Shown piece after piece: positions 1-6,030 of a stretch of DNA of 11,410 bases (its first letter is position 1; each line of letters begins with the position of its first letter). Under the pieces are notes generated by a model. The model saw only the letters and a list, made by a program, of their open reading frames with translations, searched no databases and was not told the origin of the DNA. This DNA is from Treponema sp. (lineage in GTDB: Bacteria > Spirochaetota > Spirochaetia > Treponematales > Breznakiellaceae), in contig JAIRXN010000011.1 of NCBI GenBank assembly GCA_031268245.1, positions 1 to 11,410 of the forward strand, given 5' to 3'. The position numbers were made by a program, and so were the translations under genes.

Positions 1-418
1 TTCTACTCATTTTATCTAATACGCAGTATATTAGCTATTAATAAAAATAACAAGCAGTATAATGCGTATTATAAACCGGTCTCCGGACTTTGGAGTACGA
101 ATACCAGCTTACCGCTGAACCAGCGATTTTACTTTTAGCCACGGATAATCACGAACCGCCCGAACAAGACGTATTCCAGCTTGACGGCGGGGAATTATAT
201 CCGGAAGATGAGCTTGTTTTGCCACGAAAGGCACGAACTTTTGCCTTGATAATATCGATTTTACCTCTATTTCAGCATAGTTTGAATGAAAGGGAAGAGA
301 AAACTTTATGAACGCGGAGGGAAAATGAAGGGCAACTGTTCCGTTCGTGTCTGTTAGTGTCGTTCGTGGCAAATTTCTTCAGTAAATATCAAACTGCTGG
401 AAGGGGCTCGGTAAGGGC
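1..418. other. Intergenic region without a convincing gene
   Basis: I see no gene here that I can support. The stretch is AT-rich at its left end and contains short inverted and direct repeats (17-71) and four copies of the heptamer CACGAAC or its complement (150-156, 232-238, 343-349, 362-368). One reading frame is open at 90-311 on the + strand (73 codons, TTG start), but it lacks a Shine-Dalgarno sequence, has an odd composition and resembles nothing I know. It may be a remnant of a degraded gene or repeat. The adjacent GH116 promoter lies just downstream. Confidence 0.5.
17..71. repeat. Inverted and direct short repeats in AT-rich DNA
   Basis: TAATACGCA at 17-25 and TGCGTATTA at 63-71 form a perfect 9-bp inverted repeat separated by 37 bp. 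GCAGTATA also occurs as a direct repeat at 23-30 and 54-61, and the second copy runs into TATAAT (58-63). The arrangement could be a regulator site or the edge of a small repeat element. No gene with a good start follows closely, so its role is unknown. Confidence 0.4.
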
Positions 419-447
419 TTGGAAATGCATAATATTAGAAGTATAAT
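419..447 (+). promoter_or_regulatory. Sigma70-type promoter for the GH116 gene
   Basis: TTGGAA at 419-424 (4 of 6 matches to TTGACA) lies 17 bp upstream of a perfect TATAAT at 442-447. Transcription would start near 454, giving a 5' leader of about 100 nt before the GH116 start codon. A perfect palindrome lies in that leader at 508-527, where a bound repressor could block elongation. Confidence 0.55.
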
Positions 448-507
448 TACGGAGAGCCGGGAAAGGGGCAAAATGGCGCCGCCTGGGGCGTATCTTAATG
501 CGGACTT

Positions 508-527
508 TACCGTGCACGTGCACGGTA
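508..527. promoter_or_regulatory. Perfect 20-bp palindrome, probable operator
   Basis: TACCGTGCAC at 508-517 is followed without spacer by its exact reverse complement at 518-527. The centre is a CG dinucleotide, as in many operators of LacI-family sugar regulators. It lies about 55 bp downstream of the predicted start of transcription and 25 bp upstream of the GH116 start codon. The likely role is sugar-dependent repression of the glycosidase. The regulator itself is not in the window. In RNA the site could also form a hairpin, but it has no T-run after it, so it is not a terminator. Confidence 0.55.
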
Positions 528-552
528 TTCTAAGCAATAGAGAGGTATACTA

Positions 553-2931
553 ATGATCCAGCCTCGTGTTTATTCCAATGACCATGTTTTTGCGGCCTTC
601 CCTCTGGGAGGAATAGGAACCGGAACCATTTCTCTGGGTTCCCGCGGGGATCTGCGGGATTTTGAAATTTTTAACCATCCCGATAAGGGCTGCAAGCTGC
701 CATTCAGTTTTTTCGCAATCCGCTGCGAAACGGAAGCCGGCGTTGACGCCAGGGTTCTTGAATCGCGGATACAGCCCGATTTTAACCAGGCCAGGGGTTA
801 TCATCCGAACCGGGTTACGGGTCTTCCCCATTTCAGCAGGAGTAGTCTTTCGGTTGCATATCCTCTGGCGGAACTTTGTTTTGAAGACGTGACTTTTCCC
901 CTGGAAGTATCTTTGACCGCTTTTACTCCTTTTGTTCCTCTCAATGCGGATGATTCGGGGATTCCCGCCGCGGTTTTCCGTTACCGGGTAAAGAATCCCT
1001 CGGGAAAACCTGCAAAGGTTACGCTGGCGGCAACTATGCCGAATATCAACGGGTTTACGGGTTTTGACTGTTTTGAAAACTATAAGACGCCGCAGGGCTG
1101 CTTCAATATGTTCCGGAAGGAAGGCGGGATATGCGGTATTTTTATGGATGGGGAAGTTCCCGGGACGGCCCTGAATTACGCCAACAATGCGATCGTTACC
1201 GGCGAAGCTGATGTTTCGGTAAAACAGGAATGGCGGAAGACAGGCTGGTGGGACGGAATCTACGATTTTTGGGACGATTTCCGGAATAACGGCCGCCTGC
1301 ATGACAGCGAACAGGGTATCCAGGAAAACAAAGTTGCTCCTCCGGGGGCGCTTGTCGGAAGCCTGGCGGTTCACAAGGAAATAGGGCCCGGCGCCGGGGC
1401 TGATTTTGAATTCGTCATTTCATGGTATGTGCCTAACCGGGTCAAGGGCTGGCCTCCTTACAAAGATGATGAGGCGGAACCCAGGATAAAAAACTACTAT
1501 GCGGTGAAATTTTCCGATTCATGGGACGCAGGTCTCTATCTTCTTTCAAATTTGAAAAGACTGGAATCGATTTCAAAAGAATTCAGCCGGGCGGTCTACA
1601 GTTCCACCCTGCCCGAACCGGTGATCGATGCGGCCATGTCCAACATAACGGCGCTCCGTTCGACTACCTGTTTCCGCATTGAGGATGGATCGTTTCTGGC
1701 CTGGGAGGGAAGTCATGAACATGAGGGAAGCTGCAAGGGGACCTGTACTCATGTATGGAACTATGCCCAGACTGCGGCTTTCCTCTTTCCGGAGCTGGAA
1801 AAGTCCGCCCGCTGTAATGAGTTTATCCGGGAAACGGATGATACGGGGAAAATGAATTTCCGTACCGACCGTATATTCGGGCGATCCGAATGGGACATGC
1901 TGGCGGCCGCGGACGGTCAGCTTGGAACCATAGTCCGGGTATGCAGGGAATGGTCTCTTACGGGGGATGACGCCTTCCTTAAACAGCTTTGGCCCAGGAT
2001 CAAAAAAGCTTTTGATTATGTCCGCATTGAATGGGACAGGGACGGGGATGAACTTCTGGAAGGCCGCCAACACAATACCTACGACATTGAATTTTTCGGG
2101 GTGAATCCATTGACCGGTATCATGTACCTGGCTTCTCTTGCCGCCATGGAAAAAATGGCTGCGGCCGTGGGGGAGGCAAGCCTTGCGTCCCAATACCGTA
2201 AACGCCGGGAAATTTCGGCGGCAAAGCTTGACGAAAAAACCTGGAACGGCGAGTACTTTATCCAGCCTACGGAGCATATCGACGAGCATCCCTATCAGTT
2301 TGGGAAAGGCTGCCTTTCAGATCAATTGCTGGGCCAGACACTGGCATATATAAGCGGTCTCGGCGCCCTTCTGCCCGAAGAGCATCTGAAAAAGGCCGCC
2401 GCCTCAATTTTCAAATATAACTTCAAAAACGGCGCCGAACGGGACGCCTGTCTTCAGCGGCTCTATGTGGCGGATGACGAAGCGGGCCTGGTACTGGCTT
2501 CCTGGCCCAATGGCGGCAAGCCCAAGCTGCCCTTTGTGTATGCCGACGAGGTCTGGACAGGCGTGGAATATCAGGTGGCAAGCTTCCTTATATATGAAGG
2601 GCTCATTGACGAAGCCTTGACTATTGTCAGAACCGTCCGGGAACGTCAGGACGGATTCCGCCGCAATCCCTGGGATGAGGTGGAATGCGGTTTCCACTAC
2701 GCCCGTTCCCTTGCAAGCTGGGGCCTGATTCCGGCCCTGTCGGGCGCTTCCTATGACGCCGCGGCGGACAGGGAAAGTTTCGAGCCCCGCATCAGAGGGG
2801 ATGATTTCCACTGTTTCTTCTCCAACGGAAAATACTGGGGTATGCTGCACCAAACGCGGGAAGCCGGCGGCACGATCAGCCAAAAGGTTGAGGTGCTGGG
2901 AAACAAGGAAGCCCATCCGGCAGGATCATAA
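553..2931 (+). CDS. GH116-family beta-glycosidase (GBA2/DUF608-like)
   Basis: 792 aa, the usual length for bacterial GH116 enzymes, which remove beta-linked glucose, xylose or related sugars from glycosides. The N-terminal motif PLGGIGTGTISLGSRGDLRDF (residues 17-37) opens the beta-sandwich domain; the (alpha/alpha)6 catalytic domain begins near residue 350. Family knowledge places the nucleophile in the FLAWEG motif (Glu385; compare YLEG of human GBA2) and the acid/base in HNTYD (Asp511, with His507 and Thr509). Further family-like stretches are CTHVWNYAQ (near 398) and WTGVEYQVASFLIYEGL near residue 680. No signal peptide or membrane segment is visible, so it probably acts in the cytoplasm on imported oligosaccharides or glycosides. 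The ATG at 553 has GAGAGG at 540-545. The substrate cannot be read from sequence. It has its own promoter and a palindromic operator, and appears independent of the downstream operon. Confidence 0.9.
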   Translation: MIQPRVYSNDHVFAAFPLGGIGTGTISLGSRGDLRDFEIFNHPDKGCKLPFSFFAIRCETEAGVDARVLESRIQPDFNQARGYHPNRVTGLPHFSRSSLSVAYPLAELCFEDVTFPLEVSLTAFTPFVPLNADDSGIPAAVFRYRVKNPSGKPAKVTLAATMPNINGFTGFDCFENYKTPQGCFNMFRKEGGICGIFMDGEVPGTALNYANNAIVTGEADVSVKQEWRKTGWWDGIYDFWDDFRNNGRLHDSEQGIQENKVAPPGALVGSLAVHKEIGPGAGADFEFVISWYVPNRVKGWPPYKDDEAEPRIKNYYAVKFSDSWDAGLYLLSNLKRLESISKEFSRAVYSSTLPEPVIDAAMSNITALRSTTCFRIEDGSFLAWEGSHEHEGSCKGTCTHVWNYAQTAAFLFPELEKSARCNEFIRETDDTGKMNFRTDRIFGRSEWDMLAAADGQLGTIVRVCREWSLTGDDAFLKQLWPRIKKAFDYVRIEWDRDGDELLEGRQHNTYDIEFFGVNPLTGIMYLASLAAMEKMAAAVGEASLASQYRKRREISAAKLDEKTWNGEYFIQPTEHIDEHPYQFGKGCLSDQLLGQTLAYISGLGALLPEEHLKKAAASIFKYNFKNGAERDACLQRLYVADDEAGLVLASWPNGGKPKLPFVYADEVWTGVEYQVASFLIYEGLIDEALTIVRTVRERQDGFRRNPWDEVECGFHYARSLASWGLIPALSGASYDAAADRESFEPRIRGDDFHCFFSNGKYWGMLHQTREAGGTISQKVEVLGNKEAHPAGS

Positions 2932-2955
2932 TTTCGGAACGGGCTCAATCCTGAA

Positions 2956-3012
2956 AATTTTTTAAAAAATTCACAACATTCACTTGACATAATTCAATCA
3001 ATTTACTAGTAT
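2956..3012 (+). promoter_or_regulatory. Strong promoter of the importer/nitrogenase-like operon
   Basis: A perfect TTGACA (2984-2989) is separated by 17 bp from TAGTAT (3007-3012, 4 of 6 matches to TATAAT), predicting a start near 3019. Upstream, a 16-bp A/T palindrome of six T then six A flanked by AA and TT (2956-2971) lies about 48-63 bp before the start, where an UP element would bind the RNA polymerase alpha subunit. A motif resembling TACTAGTATTC overlaps the -10 box and recurs downstream at 3021-3038 (inverted) and 3047-3063, so a regulator may bind across the promoter. Confidence 0.7.
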
Positions 3013-3020
3013 TCACCTAT

Positions 3021-3063
3021 GAATAATAACCTATTAGTTACGTCAAATTACTAGGTATTATTC
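3021..3063 (+). promoter_or_regulatory. 5'-UTR hairpin / imperfect palindromic operator
   Basis: GAATAATA (3021-3028) pairs with TATTATTC (3056-3063). After one bulged A (3029), CCTA (3030-3033) pairs with TAGG (3052-3055). This gives 12 base pairs around an 18-nt loop. It starts almost at the predicted 5' end of the transcript and ends 5 nt before the Shine-Dalgarno sequence of the leader ORF. It may protect the 5' end of the mRNA, or act as DNA: its two halves resemble the TACTAGTATTC motif over the -10 box, so three related half-sites span 3002-3063. Confidence 0.5.
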
Positions 3064-3078
3064 CAAAGGGAGGTCAGG

Positions 3079-3120
3079 ATGTTAAACCGCGCATATTGTT
3101 GTTGTCAAGGACAGCCATGA
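3079..3120 (+). CDS. Polycysteine leader ORF (MLNRAYCCCQGQP), 13 codons
   Basis: The best Shine-Dalgarno in the window, AAGGGAGGT (3066-3074, core GGAGG 3069-3073), lies 5 nt before ATG 3079. The frame reads MLNRAYCCCQGQP and stops at TGA 3118-3120, 30 nt before the lipoprotein start. Three consecutive TGT codons (3097-3105) suggest a sensor of charged tRNA-Cys. Short ORFs with Cys runs are known as cysteine-responsive attenuators upstream of sulfur-metabolism operons, described for mycobacteria. No intrinsic terminator is visible between this ORF and the next gene, so control would be translational or Rho-dependent. TTGTTGT within the Cys codons can pair with ACAACAA (3124-3130), just after the stop. 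The ORF and its ribosome site are seen directly; the sensing role is inferred. Confidence 0.65.
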   Translation: MLNRAYCCCQGQP

Positions 3121-3150
3121 ACCACAACAAAATCAAGAGAGGTATATAAG

Positions 3151-4248
3151 ATGAAGAAAAAAATTACGGTTTTTCTGAACGGAAACGTATTTTTGAACAT
3201 ACTTTGGATTGTTCTTGCGGTACTTTCCCTTGGCTCTTGCTCAAAAAAGGAAAGCGCCCGGGTGGAAACGGAAACGAAAACATTGAAGCCTTTTGATGTG
3301 CCCTTCCAGCCCACAGGGTATACAAACATTCTCCTTGTCATCGCAAAGGAGGCCGGGTACTATGCCGAGAACGGTCTGGATGTGCGCTTTAATCCGCTTC
3401 AGGGAAGTTCTCCGGAACTCATCGCCGCGGTAACAACCGGGAAAATAAAGGCTGCCACCTATGGCGGAACAACGGCTTCGCTCACGCTGATTGAAGCCGG
3501 TAATGATCTGGTGATCATCGGGGGCATCATGTCCGAAGGGGCGGCTCTGGTAACCAAACCGGAAAATTTACCGCAATGGAAGGACTTTAGCGACGCTACC
3601 CTTTCCGGCAAAAAGATCGCCGTAACCCGTGCCCAGAGCGGGGACATTACCTTCCGCCGTTATCTGAAGAACAACGGGGTAGATATTTCGAAGATTGAGG
3701 TTGTTGAACTTGATTCTCCGCCCACGATCATCGAAGCGGTAAAAAAGGGCGAAGTTGACGCGGGGATAGTCTATGTACTGTTCAGAAAGGTCGCCGAAAA
3801 CCAGGGGCTTTCCATCATCACTCATATTGATGAACTGGCGCCGGGTTATACCTGCTGCCGGGTGGTTACCACCAAAAAGGAACTTGAAGCCAACCGGGCC
3901 GATTTTGTCAATTTTCTGAAGGGAAACATCAAGGCTTACCGGATCTTCAAGACAGATCCCGAAAAGACCCTTGAATATGCCCTCAAGCACTACGATGTGG
4001 AACAATCGGTTTTGCAAAATGAGTTCTACGAGTACGGGCATTTGGGCCTCAGTCCGGATCCTGCAAAGAAGAAGATCCTCGACTTCTATGAAGGCATGAC
4101 ACTGATAGGCTATGCCAAGGGTACTGTGAATGCAGCCGATTATGTTGATTCCACTCTTTACGCAGAGGCCCTTGCTCAGGTTCTGAAGGAATCGCCGAAT
4201 GATCCGGTTTTTCTGGAATTAAAAAGGGAATTTGACGCCTTTAACTAG
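3151..4248 (+). CDS. ABC transporter substrate-binding lipoprotein, NMT1/SsuA/TauA type
   Basis: 365 aa. A basic N-terminus (MKKK) and hydrophobic segment end in the lipobox LGSC, with lipidated Cys30, so the mature protein is membrane-anchored outside the cytoplasmic membrane. The body follows the NMT1/THI5-like and SsuA/TauA fold of binding proteins for sulfonates, taurine, nitrate or thiamine precursors: the GYTNILLVIAKEAGYYAENGLDV opening (from about residue 57), the LQGSSPELIAAVTTGKIKAATYGG stretch, then a VKKGEVDAGIVY motif near residue 200. The start has AGAGAGG at 3136-3142. It is the first full-length gene of an operon with an ATPase and permease of the same class and a NifDK-like pair. 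The ligand is unknown; given the upstream polycysteine ORF, a small organosulfur compound is my leading guess. Confidence 0.85.
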   Translation: MKKKITVFLNGNVFLNILWIVLAVLSLGSCSKKESARVETETKTLKPFDVPFQPTGYTNILLVIAKEAGYYAENGLDVRFNPLQGSSPELIAAVTTGKIKAATYGGTTASLTLIEAGNDLVIIGGIMSEGAALVTKPENLPQWKDFSDATLSGKKIAVTRAQSGDITFRRYLKNNGVDISKIEVVELDSPPTIIEAVKKGEVDAGIVYVLFRKVAENQGLSIITHIDELAPGYTCCRVVTTKKELEANRADFVNFLKGNIKAYRIFKTDPEKTLEYALKHYDVEQSVLQNEFYEYGHLGLSPDPAKKKILDFYEGMTLIGYAKGTVNAADYVDSTLYAEALAQVLKESPNDPVFLELKREFDAFN

Positions 4249-4277
4249 AGTGGTCCTTTTATGGACTCCAATTGAAA

Positions 4278-4301
4278 GGCATGGGACTTCGGTTCCATGC
4301 C
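4278..4301 (+). other. cUUCGg tetraloop hairpin between lipoprotein and ATPase genes
   Basis: GGCATGGGAC (4278-4287) pairs with GTTCCATGCC (4292-4301) through ten base pairs, one of them G-U, closed by the exceptionally stable C(UUCG)G tetraloop. No T-run follows, so it is not an intrinsic terminator. Such intergenic hairpins after binding-protein genes often protect the upstream message from 3' exonucleases, so the binding protein is made in excess over the membrane components. That role is inferred from position. Confidence 0.6.
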
Positions 4302-4319
4302 GCCTGAGGGAATTGAGGG

Positions 4320-5120
4320 ATGAGTAAGATCCGGCTGAACAATGCATGTTTTGATTATGTTGATAACGGTAAAGTATTTACCGCCCTCAGCGATTTGAGC
4401 CTCTCCGTGGAGGAGGGGGAATTTGTCAGCATCATCGGTTCCAGCGGCTGCGGCAAGAGTACCATCCTTAATGTGTTAAGCGGGATACGTGTTCTTTGCA
4501 AGGGAGAATTTCTCATTGACGGGCAGCCGGTGGAAGGCCCCGGAAAAAACCGCGGGATCGTTTTTCAGCATTACTCACTGTTTCCCTGGATGACATCGAA
4601 ACGTAATGTCAGTTTTGGAATCAGACAGGCATTTGATAATATGGGCAAAAAGGAGATTGACCGGCTTGCACATGAACACCTTCACAAGGTCGGGCTGCGG
4701 GGATTTGAAAATAAGTATCCCTACCAGCTTTCGGGAGGAATGCAGCAGCGGGTTGCCATCGCCAGGGCGCTGGCTATGAAGCCTGAGATCCTCTTAATGG
4801 ATGAGCCCTTCGGCGCCGTTGATGCAAAAAACAAGATGATCCTTCAGGATCTGCTGTTGGATCTTCTCGTAAAGGATCAGGAAAAAAAGACTATTGTCTT
4901 TGTAACGCACGATGTGGACGAAGCTATTCTCCTTTCCGACAGAATGCTCTTTATGCACAACAGGAAAATCGAACAGGAGATAGTCATAGACTTTAAGCGG
5001 CCCAGAATCCGGGAAGATCTTTTCAAAACCGGCAGATACCGGGAACTGAGAAAAGAAATCATGAGTCTTTTCTACAGGGATGTTTTGGAGAACATCGGAG
5101 GCAGCGAGGTTGTTATATGA
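4320..5120 (+). CDS. ABC transporter ATPase, SsuB/TauB/NrtD type
   Basis: 266 aa, a single nucleotide-binding domain that powers import through the adjacent permease. All motifs are intact: Walker A GSSGCGKST (40-48), Q-loop Gln83 in VFQHYSLFPW, signature LSGGMQQ (137-143), Walker B ILLMDE (157-162), D-loop near Asp168, and switch His197 in VTHDVDEA. The QHYSLFPW stretch after the Q-loop is typical of the nitrate/sulfonate/taurine subgroup. The start follows the GAGGG repeats at 4306-4310 and 4315-4319. Its stop overlaps the permease start as ATGA (5117-5120), so the two are translationally coupled. I leave the symbol blank because the substrate is unknown. Confidence 0.9.
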   Translation: MSKIRLNNACFDYVDNGKVFTALSDLSLSVEEGEFVSIIGSSGCGKSTILNVLSGIRVLCKGEFLIDGQPVEGPGKNRGIVFQHYSLFPWMTSKRNVSFGIRQAFDNMGKKEIDRLAHEHLHKVGLRGFENKYPYQLSGGMQQRVAIARALAMKPEILLMDEPFGAVDAKNKMILQDLLLDLLVKDQEKKTIVFVTHDVDEAILLSDRMLFMHNRKIEQEIVIDFKRPRIREDLFKTGRYRELRKEIMSLFYRDVLENIGGSEVVI

Positions 5121-6022
5121 AAAACAAAAAGACGCCGGAAAGGATCTATAAATTTTTGCCTCACCTGCTTTTTCTGTCCCTGATCGCCCTAATTCTTTCT
5201 CCGGCGGCGGTGGAGATAAAAAACAGGTGGATATTCTTTGGGATCATTATTCTGATAGAAGCGGTCTTAATTATGTACCGTAAATCTAAATCAGCCCATG
5301 ATATTGTATTTATCATTTTTCTTTTTCTTGTCATCTGGGAGATCTACACCACCAAAACAAACCGGGCAAATACGATGCTGGTTCCTCCGCCGGAAAGAGT
5401 CTTTGCGATTTTTATAAGCGACTGGAAGAAGATCCTTGACGGAGTTTTCAGTTCCGGAAGGCTGTTATTTACGTCTTTCTTCCTTGCCCTCCTTCTGGGT
5501 ATAAGTCTGGGAATGTTGACAGGCTGGTTTGAACGCCCCCGAAAAGCTTTCTTCCCAATCGCAAAGATAATCAGTCCTATTCCGGCCATTATATACAGCC
5601 CTTATGCCATAGCCCTGCTTCCGAGTTTCCGTGCGGCTTCCCTTTTTATCGTATTCAGCAGCATCTTCTGGCCTGTGTACATGAACATGATCATCTGTGT
5701 CTCTACGGTAGACCGGAGGATACTGGAATCCGCCAAGACTTTGAATATAGGTTCCCTGTCGATGTTTCTGCATGTACTGTTTCCATACAGTCTTCCGCGC
5801 CTTATTTCGGGCCTAAGCGTAACTCTTTCCATGTCTTTTATGGTTTTAACCGCCGCGGAACTGGTGGGAGGAACTTCGGGACTTGGCTGGTATGTAAAGT
5901 ACTATGCGGACTTTGCGGACTATACCAGAGTTGTGGCAGGGATCATCCTTATCGGTGCAGCGGTAACGGTTCTGAATAAACTGCTTGTGGTAATCGAAAA
6001 ACTATTGATCAAATGGAAATAG
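5117..6022 (+). CDS. ABC transporter permease, SsuC/TauC type, with extended N-terminus
   Basis: 301 aa membrane protein. The core from about residue 88 (MLVPPPERVF) matches the SsuC/TauC/NrtB permease family, with the cytoplasmic EAA loop at residues 204-232 (ESAKTLNIG...LPRLISG), which docks on the ATPase. Additional hydrophobic segments occur near residues 13-31, 38-54 and 62-78. The family usually has about 250-260 residues and six segments, so this member has roughly 40 extra N-terminal residues and probably two extra membrane segments. It overlaps the ATPase gene by ATGA, and the NifD-like gene starts 8 nt after its stop, so it links the importer to the nitrogenase-like genes in a single transcript. 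Confidence 0.88.
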   Translation: MKNKKTPERIYKFLPHLLFLSLIALILSPAAVEIKNRWIFFGIIILIEAVLIMYRKSKSAHDIVFIIFLFLVIWEIYTTKTNRANTMLVPPPERVFAIFISDWKKILDGVFSSGRLLFTSFFLALLLGISLGMLTGWFERPRKAFFPIAKIISPIPAIIYSPYAIALLPSFRAASLFIVFSSIFWPVYMNMIICVSTVDRRILESAKTLNIGSLSMFLHVLFPYSLPRLISGLSVTLSMSFMVLTAAELVGGTSGLGWYVKYYADFADYTRVVAGIILIGAAVTVLNKLLVVIEKLLIKWK

Positions 6023-6030
6023 GAGAGGAT

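Noticed and set aside
90..311. 73-codon reading frame on the + strand
   Set aside because: TTG start without a Shine-Dalgarno sequence, no recognisable domain, unusual composition, and an overlapping antisense frame of similar length.
325..357. 10-codon frame MKGNCSVRVC after GGAGG at 316-320, a possible second leader peptide
   Set aside because: It lies upstream of the predicted GH116 promoter (419-447), so it would not be in that transcript, and its two Cys codons are not adjacent. It probably arises by chance in the repeat-like region.
550..1374. 274-codon frame on the - strand
   Set aside because: It is antisense to the GH116 gene, whose frame has clear family motifs throughout.
2956..2971. 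Terminator for the GH116 gene
   Set aside because: The six-T/six-A palindrome has no GC stem; its position fits an upstream promoter element better.
3019..3150. A metabolite riboswitch (for example SAM or TPP) in the operon leader
   Set aside because: No conserved riboswitch core was recognised, and the 130-nt leader is mostly occupied by one simple hairpin and the short ORF.
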